Below, piece after piece: positions 8,070 through 15,266 of a DNA stretch of 44,935 nt (its first letter is position 1; the number at the start of each line of letters is the position of its first letter). The stretch covers positions 1-44,935 of IMG/VR virus record IMGVR_UViG_3300000313_000159. One strand, given 5' to 3'. The DNA is from a virus. The position numbers were made by a program, and so were the translations under genes. Below the pieces are notes generated by a model. It did not search any database. It worked only from the letters and a program-made list of their open reading frames with translations, and had not been told where the DNA came from.

Positions 8070-8148
8070 TTGACAAAGTAGTAAAGTGGAAATACTATAT
8101 AAATACGCACATGCGAAAAAATGCTTTGTACAGTAAAAACGCACATGC
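8070..8148 (+). promoter_or_regulatory. Promoter with two CGCACATGCG operator copies
   Basis: TTGACA at 8070-8075, a 17-nt spacer and TACTAT at 8093-8098 form a good sigma-70 promoter. CGCACATGCG sits at 8106-8115, right at the expected start site. A second copy, CGCACATGC, lies at 8140-8148 before the GGAGTAGAC ribosome-binding site of the Gp157 gene. This arrangement suits repression by a dimeric regulator. Confidence 0.75.
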
Positions 8149-8161
8149 AAAGGAGTAGACT

Positions 8162-8764
8162 ATGGGTACATTGTATGAGATTACAGGAGACATGCTGGCC
8201 TTAAACAGCCTGATGGAATCTCTTGTAGATGAAAACGGCGATCCAAGGGAGCCAACAGAAGAGGAAATAGCGCAGATGCGCGAATGGTTTATAGGCAGCA
8301 AAGAGGAATTTGAAGGCAAAATCGAAAATTACTGCAAATATATCAGGAACTTGAAAATTGATGCCGCAGACATCGAAGCCGAACGCAAAAATCACGCAGA
8401 TGAATTAGCACGTCTTTCAAAACGCGCGAAAGCCAGCGAAAATAAGGCTAAATCAGTAACTAATCTACTGCGTTGGGGCATGGAACGGCTTAAAATGTCA
8501 AAATATAAAACTACCCTTTTTTCGGTAAGCATCCAGAACACGAAAAAATCAATCAACCAGCTGCAGGGCTATGACTGGCATGAAATACCGGAAGACCTAC
8601 TTAAAACGCCGGAAGTTGATACTGGTAAAGTTCAGGAGCTTATGTCAGCAGGAACAATAATCACAAAAGACGGCGACGAAAATTACGGAAAACTGTTTTG
8701 GGACAGCGGCAAAGAAATCAAGGGTATCAAATGGGCGCAGGGCAGTGCGCTTTATATTAGGTAG
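8162..8764 (+). CDS. Siphovirus Gp157-family protein
   Basis: A 200-residue protein with the Gp157 pattern: an N-terminal helix (LYEITGDMLALNSLME), an acidic linker, a long coiled coil (about residues 55-105, KIENYCKYIRNLKIDA onward) and a C-terminal part with TTLFSVSIQNTKKSI and the DG-x-x-x-KEIKGI ending. Family members sit beside SSB and recombination genes and have been linked to phage resistance. It starts a block with ssb and the Sak4-like ATPase under the promoter at 8070. Confidence 0.8.
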   Translation: MGTLYEITGDMLALNSLMESLVDENGDPREPTEEEIAQMREWFIGSKEEFEGKIENYCKYIRNLKIDAADIEAERKNHADELARLSKRAKASENKAKSVTNLLRWGMERLKMSKYKTTLFSVSIQNTKKSINQLQGYDWHEIPEDLLKTPEVDTGKVQELMSAGTIITKDGDENYGKLFWDSGKEIKGIKWAQGSALYIR

Positions 8765-8773
8765 GAGCATGAA

Positions 8774-9202
8774 ATGACAGATCAAAACCATGTTTTTTTA
8801 ATAGGACGACTTACGCGCGATATTGGAGCAGATGAACGCTCATTCGCATATGTAGGAAGTAATAATACAGCACGTGCAAATATCAGCATAGCTGTAAACA
8901 GAAGCGTAAAGAAAAACGACCAGTGGACAGATGAAGTATCTTATTTTGATGTCCAGATATGGGGCAAGACTGCTGAAAATCTGAAACAATACCTGCAGAA
9001 AGGAAAGCAGATAGCCATTGACGGATATCTGAAACAGGACAGATGGCAGAAAGACGGACAGAATTTCAGCAGAGTGTATGTTGTTGCAAACACTGTTCAA
9101 CTTTTAAGTGGTACAAAAAATGATAATGCACAAAATGAACCACAACAGCAGTATACGCCGAACAATGACGATGGCGGATTTCCTGAAGATATTCCTTTCT
9201 AA
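8774..9202 (+). CDS. ssb: Single-stranded DNA-binding protein
   Basis: 142 residues with an N-terminal OB fold: NHVFLIGRLTRDIG at the start, ISIAVNRS near 38, YFDVQIWGKTAENL near 59 and the KGKQIAIDGYLKQDRW strand. A disordered Gln/Asn-rich linker and the acidic tail tip GFPEDIPF follow; the tip is the docking peptide for replication partners. It protects single-stranded DNA during phage replication and annealing and probably works with the ATPase encoded 14 nt downstream. Confidence 0.95.
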   Translation: MTDQNHVFLIGRLTRDIGADERSFAYVGSNNTARANISIAVNRSVKKNDQWTDEVSYFDVQIWGKTAENLKQYLQKGKQIAIDGYLKQDRWQKDGQNFSRVYVVANTVQLLSGTKNDNAQNEPQQQYTPNNDDGGFPEDIPF

Positions 9203-9216
9203 AAGGTGGTTAAAAA

Positions 9217-10254
9217 ATGAACATAGAAAACACAAACAACATAGTACCTGATGATAATATCGTTATGATTCTTTATGGTCGAGGTGGTGTGGGAAAAACA
9301 ACTTTTGCTGCAACTGCTGATAAACCACTTATCATTGATTTTGAAAACGGAACAAAATTTCTTGGTGAGCGTGGTTTACAATGTGATGTAATACGTATGG
9401 CTGAATGGTTTACAAACGATGATAAAAAACAACTCAAAGACCTTTTGCCGCTATATAAAACAATTGTTCTTGACCCTATAGGCGATGCTATGGAAAAGCT
9501 CATTGTTTCGCATGGACTTGACAGCAGAAAATATCGTGCACCAGATGGCGGCCTGACAATGGCAGGCTGGGGCGAGGCTAAACGTCAGATGAAAGAGCTG
9601 ATAAAATGGCTGCGCGATGCAGGTAAAAATGTAATCCTTATTGCGCATGTAGCAGAAGGTAAAGACGGCGAGCAGACAACCTATCGTATCCAGATACAAA
9701 CAAAACTGTCAGATGAACTCCCTGCAATGGTTGATATTATCAGCTATATGGGTGTACAGAAAAAAGAAGGCAAAACGTCTGTGTGTTTGTATACTCCTGC
9801 TCAAGGTGGTAATTTTGACAGCAAAGACCGTACAGGCCGTGTACCAGAACTTGTAACTGTGTCCGAGAAAAATGGGTGGCATGATTTTCTTTCAAGCTTT
9901 GCTTCTGTTGAAAAAAAAGCAGAACAAAATAGACCTTCTCAATCTGAACAAAAACAACCTGCAAATAATACTCATCCACAAGCATCTAAAGAGGGAACAA
10001 AACCTGTTATGCAGAATGGAAAAGCGACTGAAAATGATTCAAATGAATGGAAAGAAGCGAGTGAATTGAAAAGCCTGCTTCGTGACAGCGAGTACCCTGA
10101 CCAGAAAAAAGTTTTCAGCAACAAGGAAGCGTGTATTTATTCAAATCGTGCACAAAAAGGCGAGAAAAGAATAGATTTAATCGACGAACTGCACGCAATA
10201 ATGGAGGAGCGCTTGAAAAAGTGGGAAGCTGACCATAAAAAAGTAACTGCATAA
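9217..10254 (+). CDS. Sak4-like RecA-fold ATPase (AAA_24)
   Basis: 345 residues. The N-terminal RecA-type core has Walker A GRGGVGKTTF near residues 24-33, DFENGTKFL near 41, and a Walker B-like IVLDPIGD near 86. The core ends near 240, followed by a Gln/Lys/Ser-rich linker and a small C-terminal domain (about 265-345). Phage Sak4-type proteins are single-strand annealing recombinases that cooperate with SSB, and ssb is immediately upstream. Its stop is followed directly by the large RNA region. Confidence 0.8.
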   Translation: MNIENTNNIVPDDNIVMILYGRGGVGKTTFAATADKPLIIDFENGTKFLGERGLQCDVIRMAEWFTNDDKKQLKDLLPLYKTIVLDPIGDAMEKLIVSHGLDSRKYRAPDGGLTMAGWGEAKRQMKELIKWLRDAGKNVILIAHVAEGKDGEQTTYRIQIQTKLSDELPAMVDIISYMGVQKKEGKTSVCLYTPAQGGNFDSKDRTGRVPELVTVSEKNGWHDFLSSFASVEKKAEQNRPSQSEQKQPANNTHPQASKEGTKPVMQNGKATENDSNEWKEASELKSLLRDSEYPDQKKVFSNKEACIYSNRAQKGEKRIDLIDELHAIMEERLKKWEADHKKVTA

Positions 10255-10259
10255 AAATG

Positions 10260-10990
10260 TCTTGGCCGTGACTATACGGCCATTAACAAGGTTCCGTGGC
10301 GGAATGGTAGACGCAGCTTTAAGAAATACGTCTAAGGGTCGACGAAAATTCACGAGGTACAACGTGTGAACTATGGGAAGGCTGTCGAGAGTGGGTTGAG
10401 AGTCATGTGTGGAGAACCTGAATTAACAGGTGATACCGACAGAACTAAACAGCATGATGTTCTGTTTTGTGTATGTAAGACGCGCCACACCTCTGCACGG
10501 TGCCCACCGAGTCATGCAGGTTCGAGTCCTGCCGGAACCAGCGGCCAGCATGATGGCCAGAGATAGCGTCGAAAATTTGCAATGTGTACAAGCAGAATCA
10601 TGATAACAGCATCACGAGAGGTGAAAGCCCCCGCCGGAGACGTACCCGGCAACATAGGGGGATAGTTTAGGAAGATACTATGCGCATAGTATGGACAGAA
10701 TAGCTAACTAGAGCATATGGATAATGTACATAAGCCATATGAGAGAGTTAGAAGAGGGACGTTCAAACCGTTCTCCCCTTATTCTGTTATTGTACATTCG
10801 TACAGGAAAGAAGAAACAGAATGTACCAGTGTGTACCGCGCTGTCGGATGCTGAAATGCACATAAAGGAAAGGCCGCGCGCAGGTCAGGGACTTTTTTTA
10901 GCAGACTAAACAGTCTGTAGCTACCGTGTTTCGGCCGGAGCTAACGCGGTGAATTGCCGCCGACGGGGTGATAAACTACGCCCGCAATAA
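10260..10990 (+). ncRNA. Large structured phage RNA region (GOLLD/ROOL-like candidate)
   Basis: About 730 nt between the Sak4-like and zinc-ribbon genes carry no convincing gene but many helices: GGCCGT/ACGGCC (10264-10281), the tRNA-like domain (10290-10540), GGCCA/TGGCC (10543-10558), CCCCC-GCCGG/CCGGC..GGGGG (10628-10661), ATACTATGC/GCATAGTAT (10675-10692), CTAACT..CATATGG/CCATATG..AGTTAG (10704-10751), ATTCTGTT/AACAGAAT (10781-10822) and CAGACT/AGTCTG (10902-10917). Size, prophage setting and an embedded tRNA recall GOLLD and ROOL, the very large phage-associated RNAs that often sit near tRNAs. Membership cannot be tested by eye. The exact ends are unknown; it may extend to the AGGAGTAGGCC ribosome-binding site at 11001. 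Confidence 0.65.
10290..10540 (+). ncRNA. tRNA-Leu-like domain interrupted by about 165 nt
   Basis: The 5' part has acceptor strand GGTTCCG (10290-10296), then TG and a class II Leu-type D arm, GCGGAATGGTAGACGC (10299-10314). The 3' part has T arm GCAGG-TTCGAGT-CCTGC (10516-10532), acceptor strand CGGAACC (10533-10539) and A73. The acceptor pairs perfectly over 7 bp; CCA is not encoded. Where the anticodon and variable arms should be there is a nested helix set: GTGGG/CCCAC (10391-10395/10503-10507), GTGTGG/CCACAC (10407-10412/10485-10490) and ACCTG/CAGGT. I cannot assign a continuous anticodon arm or a group I or II intron core. It may be an intron-bearing tRNA or a tRNA mimic. Confidence 0.75.
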
Positions 10991-11012
10991 AAAAGAACAA
11001 AGGAGTAGGCCA

Positions 11013-11273
11013 ATGGAAAAGAAGGAAAAAGTAACAATCGAAAAAGAAGTAAAAGTTACTTATTGTGATAGTTGTGGTGAAAAGATTGGAACAAGCGACC
11101 AGCAACATCAAAATGCAATACAGCTGTCATTTACTGGAACAGGATACACATTATATGGCAGTGCATGTAATTCAGAATGGGATTATGTTTTGTGCAGGAA
11201 ATGTGCAACAGCTTTGAAAGATTTTCTGGACGCGCATCACAGCTTACAAAAATTACCGGAAGCGGAGGAGTAG
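11013..11273 (+). CDS. Zinc-ribbon protein
   Basis: 86 residues. After a charged Lys/Glu-rich start come two Cys pairs, CDSCGEK near residue 18 and LCRKC near 60, the usual knuckles of a zinc ribbon. The ATG at 11013 follows AAAGGAGTAGGCCA, the shared extended ribbon-binding leader of this phage's early genes. It is the first gene after the large RNA region; DNA or RNA binding is possible. Confidence 0.65.
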   Translation: MEKKEKVTIEKEVKVTYCDSCGEKIGTSDQQHQNAIQLSFTGTGYTLYGSACNSEWDYVLCRKCATALKDFLDAHHSLQKLPEAEE

Positions 11274-11277
11274 ACCG

Positions 11278-11607
11278 ATGGAAGTTGACACAAAAAGAAT
11301 TGAACAGGCTGTTATTGACGGTATGGTAAGGCTTATTCAGTCAGGAAGTGCAGTCACAATTGATTATAATAAACGAATTGATTGTTCTGCAGAATTACTT
11401 GAAGCATATAAAAATATTAATCATGAGAAAGTCATGAAAGAAGTGACCGAATTACTCGAACATGAGCTTGCAAGAAAAATTGTTGATAAAATAACAACAG
11501 AGATGAGCACTGATATAAAAAAGCTTATGGAAAATGCAACAGTTCGGGAAGATTTACGTTTTATGCTTCGCAAGAACGTAGAAGACTTTCTCGAAAGGAT
11601 AAAATAA
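11278..11607 (+). CDS. Helical early protein, unknown
   Basis: 109 residues, predicted largely alpha-helical with many Glu/Lys and evenly spaced Leu/Ile/Val, for example VMKEVTELLEHELARKIVDK near 59-78. It may oligomerise. The start lies four bases after the previous stop with GAGGAG upstream. No family was recognised. Confidence 0.55.
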   Translation: MEVDTKRIEQAVIDGMVRLIQSGSAVTIDYNKRIDCSAELLEAYKNINHEKVMKEVTELLEHELARKIVDKITTEMSTDIKKLMENATVREDLRFMLRKNVEDFLERIK

Positions 11608-11609
11608 TT

Positions 11610-11750
11610 ATGTACGAATATTCTTTTTTACTTTGTGCTCAATGTGCTAAAAATAATACATGTATGCATAAAGGGGAAATGCAATCTTTATATCATGATA
11701 TTTATAAAATAGCTGAAGAGTATGAGTATCTTGATGTAAAAGTAAGATGA
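11610..11750 (+). CDS. Small protein with a CxxC-type pair, unknown
   Basis: 46 residues beginning MYEYSFLLCAQCAKNNTCMH. Cys at 9, 12 and 18 with His 20 could bind a metal. It starts two bases after the previous stop. The small size and weak ribosome-binding site (AAGGATAAAATAATT) keep confidence modest. A similar short Cys-rich protein lies at 13078. Confidence 0.45.
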   Translation: MYEYSFLLCAQCAKNNTCMHKGEMQSLYHDIYKIAEEYEYLDVKVR

Positions 11751-11788
11751 AACAGATTTTGTTTCAAAAATATAAGAGGTAAAGAACA

Positions 11789-12067
11789 ATGCCACAGAAA
11801 GGAACAAGAAGGACAGCAAAAGAAAAAATAAAGCGTGTACACAAGCCGTTTGAAACGAATGCAGACTGTATAAAAGCAATACGCGAACATGGCGGCTGGG
11901 TAAAACGGATAGGTATTTATTGTTATGAGCTTATGATAAGTGTCTATTATCCTGATAATATTACACCGTTCTGTGTTCCGGGTGTAGAAGCTTTTTCCAA
12001 AGAGGAGTTATTTGGACAATTTGTTTTTCTTGACGGGACAAGAATCGGTATTGAGGTACAGGAATGA
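11789..12067 (+). CDS. Small basic protein, unknown
   Basis: 92 residues with a strongly basic N-terminus (MPQKGTRRTAKEKIKRVHK), then a mixed alpha/beta part with GGWVKRIGIYCYEL and YYPDNITPFCVPGVEAF. Nucleic-acid binding is plausible from the basic tail. AAGAGG lies at a proper distance upstream. No family was recognised. Confidence 0.5.
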   Translation: MPQKGTRRTAKEKIKRVHKPFETNADCIKAIREHGGWVKRIGIYCYELMISVYYPDNITPFCVPGVEAFSKEELFGQFVFLDGTRIGIEVQE

Positions 12068-12071
12068 TAAT

Positions 12072-12308
12072 ATGAAAACTATTCAGTATTGTCCTGTATG
12101 TGGCAAACGTTGTTACAATAAACGGGAAGCTCAAACAACGCTCAATATGTTTCATTCTCGGACAGCTTATACTTCGGCAGGAAGAAAGCATTATGTAAAA
12201 AAGGATATGAAACGCATACCAAAAAGAATATATTACTGCGAAGATTGCGGATACTGGCACCTGACAAGCAAAGACAGGAAGAATAATCGGGGGAAATATG
12301 GTAAGTAA
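12072..12308 (+). CDS. Zinc-ribbon protein
   Basis: 78 residues with two CxxC knuckles: CPVCGKRCY at residues 7-15 and YYCEDCGYWHL near 53-63, separated by a basic helix (REAQTTLNMFHSRTAY). This architecture is common in small phage zinc-ribbon proteins. The basic C-terminus overlaps the start of the next gene. Probably binds nucleic acid. Confidence 0.6.
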   Translation: MKTIQYCPVCGKRCYNKREAQTTLNMFHSRTAYTSAGRKHYVKKDMKRIPKRIYYCEDCGYWHLTSKDRKNNRGKYGK

Positions 12309-12489
12309 ACGTCTAATATTGGTAAAGTCAAATAAGGGGTGTTGCACTGGTTGTGTATATTTAAATATCAATTGGTCTTGCCCTAGATATATAGGGGGGA
12401 ATCTTTGTTGCTTAAATGATAAACAAGGTAAAATTTATGATCATGACATGATTTTTGTACATCGTCCTCTACCAGAGGTAAAAAAATGA
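12298..12489 (+). CDS. Small cysteine-rich protein
   Basis: 63 residues with Cys at about 15, 16, 19, 28, 37 and 38 (GCCTGCVYL, then WSCPRY, then NLCCLND). This resembles other cysteine-rich microproteins of the region (6853, 11610, 13078). It overlaps both neighbours (the stop overlaps ATG 12486). Metal binding is likely; function unknown. Confidence 0.5.
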   Translation: MVSKRLILVKSNKGCCTGCVYLNINWSCPRYIGGNLCCLNDKQGKIYDHDMIFVHRPLPEVKK

Positions 12490-13088
12490 AATATATATTT
12501 CAAAAGTTACAGATGAAGAAAGTTCCTAAAATAACAGGTTGGTATCTTGTTATTAATAATGCGGAAGATTTGATGATTTTTCATCTGAGTTACGATGTGT
12601 TTCAATCGGTTATTAGTAAAGCAATTACCGAAGATTTCAACGTTAAGACATGGAAAGATGGGCTGAGTAAACAAAAACATTATTCTAGCGAGTTTGGATG
12701 TGGTATAGATGCCGTTTCAAAAATCAGAGGAACATCTTTTGCTGATACTCTTAAAGACTTATTAATTAATTATCATGACAGACAATTTGAACTTATAAAA
12801 CAAGGATATAGTATTTTATTTGCCCCAAATGGTATTTCTTATTCTGTTGACAGAAATAATGAAATTTATACTGTGCTTGAAATAATTGTAAAAGACACTC
12901 CTGTTTTTCCTGAATGTACAGATGTACATTACTCACAGTTTCCCGGAGGTGAGCACTGGTATGCAAGTGTGGGGTGCATAGATATTAAAGATAAAGATGG
13001 AAATATAAAATGGAATACTATTACCGAAGCAGAAAAAGCTACAGAGTGGTTTTTGCATGGTGAGAATGGAATTAATTATGAAAGATGA
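12486..13088 (+). CDS. Hypothetical protein, 200 residues
   Basis: A soluble mixed alpha/beta protein without signal peptide or membrane segment. It starts inside the previous gene's stop and overlaps the next start at 13078. Visible features are GWYLVINNAEDLMIFHLSYD near 18-37 and a C-terminal WYASVGCIDIKDKDGNIKW strand pair. No family or catalytic motif was recognised. Confidence 0.5.
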   Translation: MKYIFQKLQMKKVPKITGWYLVINNAEDLMIFHLSYDVFQSVISKAITEDFNVKTWKDGLSKQKHYSSEFGCGIDAVSKIRGTSFADTLKDLLINYHDRQFELIKQGYSILFAPNGISYSVDRNNEIYTVLEIIVKDTPVFPECTDVHYSQFPGGEHWYASVGCIDIKDKDGNIKWNTITEAEKATEWFLHGENGINYER

Positions 13089-13230
13089 ACCTTTTGACAA
13101 ATATTCCTTTTATAATAAACCGACGTGTTGTAAACAATGTGTACATAATCCTATATGCAAGCATCCAAATGACTGCCCGATATTGGAGGCTGAAAAAAGA
13201 AATAAAAGAAAACAAGGCATAAGAGATTAG
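13078..13230 (+). CDS. Small cysteine-rich metal-binding-type protein
   Basis: 50 residues with the motif CCKQCVHNPICKHPNDCP at residues 17-34, a CxxC...C...C arrangement suited to one metal site, then a basic helix (EAEKRNKRKQ). It overlaps the previous gene by a few bases. Similar knuckles appear in other small proteins of this region. Confidence 0.5.
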   Translation: MKDEPFDKYSFYNKPTCCKQCVHNPICKHPNDCPILEAEKRNKRKQGIRD

Positions 13231-13279
13231 AAGTATTATTTTGTGTTATTTAGCATTATACAGATATCGAGGTAGGCAA

Positions 13280-13540
13280 GTGATAAATAAGAGAAAACAT
13301 AAATGTTTTGATGAAAAAGGGGAATTAATCGTTACTAAAAAGGAGCAGAAATCAATTGACTCATTAAAAAGGCTGTCAAAGTCATGGCCTAAGTCTATTT
13401 GGATTTTTGCTGCTGACGGTAGTTTGAATATTATGAAATGCAATGAAGTAAATGATATTGCCATTAATAGTGTCGGAGGAGTAGATCAAAATTATTTAAT
13501 TGACACCATTCCTATTATGTCAGATGGTGGCGATTGGTAA
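13280..13540 (+). CDS. Small protein, unknown
   Basis: 86 residues from a GTG start chosen because CGAGG lies about 8 nt upstream; an in-frame TTG at 13241 lacks such a site. It begins VINKRKHKCFDEKGELIVTK and includes SKSWPKSIWIFAADGSLNIM near 42-61. No family was recognised. Confidence 0.45.
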   Translation: MINKRKHKCFDEKGELIVTKKEQKSIDSLKRLSKSWPKSIWIFAADGSLNIMKCNEVNDIAINSVGGVDQNYLIDTIPIMSDGGDW

Positions 13541-13551
13541 GGAGTATAAAC

Positions 13552-13752
13552 TTGGCTCATATAATTGTTCACATGAAAGACGGAACAAAGCAGGATTATC
13601 CTGAAACATTTACTGCAGGCGGAAGCTGGCATACCTGCATTCATTATGAGGAAGGTTTTGCAGTTATAGAAGAAGCGGATGGAAGTCAGACGGCAATTCC
13701 GAACATGGATATTGCAAAGATTGACATTGAAAATACACGGAGAAATTGGTAA
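13552..13752 (+). CDS. Small protein from a TTG start, unknown
   Basis: About 66 residues. The TTG at 13552 is chosen because AAGGAG is positioned 7-8 nt upstream, whereas the in-frame TTG at 13534 precedes that ribosome-binding site. It forms a likely small beta-rich fold (AHIIVHMKDGTKQDYPE, then GFAVIEEADGSQTAIP). The stop overlaps the next ATG (TAATG). Confidence 0.5.
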   Translation: MAHIIVHMKDGTKQDYPETFTAGGSWHTCIHYEEGFAVIEEADGSQTAIPNMDIAKIDIENTRRNW

Positions 13753-14114
13753 TGACGGACAACATGAAAGACTTATATTCTATTGGTCAACCGATAAGGG
13801 ATGCTTGTTATGCCCATAACAATATTCTGGCGAAAATGCTTAGATTCTTTATTCATCTTATACAATGTCAAGGTTCTTTTTCAGATACAGAGATGGGGAG
13901 AGAATTTGATTGCGAAGGGATAGAAGATGAAAGTGGTCTATACTGTGAAACATGTCTTTGTTGTTTAGATAGCTTTGGAAGATATGATCCAGATAAAGGA
14001 CAAAGAAGTATTTTATTTTCATTGGTCTACCATTATTCTTATTGCAATAAAGAAGAATGGGATGGATTTAAACAGTCATTCTGTTATTGCATGAAAAATA
14101 GAATTCTTAGGTAG
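13752..14114 (+). CDS. Hypothetical protein, cysteine-containing
   Basis: 120 residues beginning MTDNMKDLYSIGQ. The central part CETCLCCLDSFGRY and the later YCNKEEW and FCYCMKN place several Cys in pairs. Translation is probably coupled to the previous gene through the TAATG overlap. No family was recognised. Confidence 0.45.
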   Translation: MTDNMKDLYSIGQPIRDACYAHNNILAKMLRFFIHLIQCQGSFSDTEMGREFDCEGIEDESGLYCETCLCCLDSFGRYDPDKGQRSILFSLVYHYSYCNKEEWDGFKQSFCYCMKNRILR

Positions 14115-14122
14115 TAAACAAA

Positions 14123-14881
14123 ATGACATTTAATACGTCGTTCCGTTTTGAACGCTGCGCAAACTACATAAAATTATATCCGTGTGATATCTGTGACCTT
14201 GACTTGTTTGAACGTCTAAAGAAAACAGGGAAAGATGTTTTTGTTGGTGAAGTTGGTACACCTGTTGAAGCAAAAACGCTTAAACAACTTGCAACTGCTT
14301 TCAAGTTGATAGAGGTTATATTCCGTTCACAGAATGACGGCCGGAAACCGACAAAACAGGAAAGATACCAGCTGTATGACGATCTGCTTGAAGAATACGG
14401 TGACAGGCGAGTAAGTACCATAGACCCTGATAAAACAATCGCGATACGGCTTTCAGAATCTGATACAATTCCAGCGTCTCATTTCATTCAGCAGCTGATA
14501 AACCTGCTTGCAAATGAATGCTGTCTTAATGTAACGGAACAGACTGAAGTCCGGGAAGTATTCCGGCAGTGGGAAGAATGGCGCGGAATGCAGGAACAGG
14601 ATCCTATTGATGATGTTACTGAACGGGATTGGTATGCAATGCACACGGTAAGCGAGGCAAGCGGACAGGGGGGGGCAATTGAAAAGTGTCATATTGTCTC
14701 ACGGGGAGCTGATAATCACGATATAGAAGAACCGTGGAACTGGGCAGCATTGACGCACGCGGAACATATGGAACAGCATCAATATGGCTGGGTAGTGTTC
14801 CTGAAAAAATATCCGCATCTTGCAGGAAAGGTAAAGAGGGCTAGAGTTCTTGCTCATAAAATTGAATTGTTGAACGCATAA
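14123..14881 (+). CDS. Putative HNH-type nuclease (phage HNHc family)
   Basis: 252 residues. The C-terminal third has the features of phage putative HNHc nucleases: CHIVSRGADNHDIEEPWNWAAL near 188-209, HAEHMEQHQYGW near 211-222, and the trailing KYPHLAGKVKRA helix. The N-terminal part has a conserved-looking KPTKQERYQLYDDLLEEYGD segment near 74-93. Such proteins sit in recombination/replication modules and may process branched or recombining DNA. A run of seven G lies inside the gene at about 14669. Confidence 0.7.
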   Translation: MTFNTSFRFERCANYIKLYPCDICDLDLFERLKKTGKDVFVGEVGTPVEAKTLKQLATAFKLIEVIFRSQNDGRKPTKQERYQLYDDLLEEYGDRRVSTIDPDKTIAIRLSESDTIPASHFIQQLINLLANECCLNVTEQTEVREVFRQWEEWRGMQEQDPIDDVTERDWYAMHTVSEASGQGGAIEKCHIVSRGADNHDIEEPWNWAALTHAEHMEQHQYGWVVFLKKYPHLAGKVKRARVLAHKIELLNA

Positions 14882-14916
14882 TAGAATAATGGTATTATCT
14901 ATCGAGGAGTACAGAA

Positions 14917-15135
14917 ATGGATGACAAAGATGATGGACTGAAAGAAGTTCCGAAGAAAAGACAACGTTACGGGGGGATGCCAAAGGGGTGGAGAAAACCT
15001 CTTGATAAACGAGCAATTTATACGCAAATAACCATAAACTGTACGCCTGAACAGAAAGATGAAATTCAAAAGCTTGCGGCAAGCAGTGGACTATCTGTAT
15101 CTCGTTTTGTATTAGACAAAATACTTGGCACCTGA
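14917..15135 (+). CDS. Ribbon-helix-helix (CopG/Arc-type) regulator
   Basis: 72 residues. A basic N-terminal half leads into YTQITINCTPEQKDEIQKLA and SSGLSVSRFVLDKIL, the strand-helix-helix of the RHH fold that dimerises to bind DNA in the major groove. It sits just upstream of a promoter carrying CGCACGTGC palindromes, making it one candidate for the protein that binds them. GAGGAG precedes the start. Confidence 0.7.
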   Translation: MDDKDDGLKEVPKKRQRYGGMPKGWRKPLDKRAIYTQITINCTPEQKDEIQKLAASSGLSVSRFVLDKILGT

Positions 15136-15185
15136 TACTGTAAGACATCTTAAAGTACATGTTTATTTTAATTACTAACAAATAG

Positions 15186-15252
15186 TTGACAAACTAGTAA
15201 ATTGATTGTATTGTAAATACGCACGTGCTAAATATGTATAAAACGTACGTGC
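15186..15252 (+). promoter_or_regulatory. Promoter with two CGCACGTGC-type operators
   Basis: TTGACA at 15186-15191, a 17-nt spacer and TATTGT at 15209-15214 form a sigma-70 promoter. CGCACGTGC lies at 15220-15228 on the expected start site, and the variant CGTACGTGC at 15244-15252 just before the AGGAGTAGACC ribosome-binding site. The layout is the same as at 8070-8148, supporting a shared regulator. Confidence 0.75.
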
Positions 15253-15266
15253 AGGAGTAGACCAAT

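Noticed and set aside
10290-10540. Group I or group II self-splicing intron in tRNA-Leu
   Set aside because: I could not find a convincing P7/S core or a domain V hairpin, and the exon ends do not rebuild a clean anticodon stem. It is kept only as an open possibility.
10366-10909. Short open frames inside the large RNA region (10366-10566 and 10724-10909)
   Set aside because: They lack ribosome-binding sites, have unnatural residue composition and overlap the tRNA-like domain and perfect helices, so they are treated as non-coding.
10260-10990. tmRNA
   Set aside because: The 5' end is a class II tRNA-Leu D arm, not a tmRNA start. The only tag-like stretch, near 10970, lies outside the tRNA-like domain.
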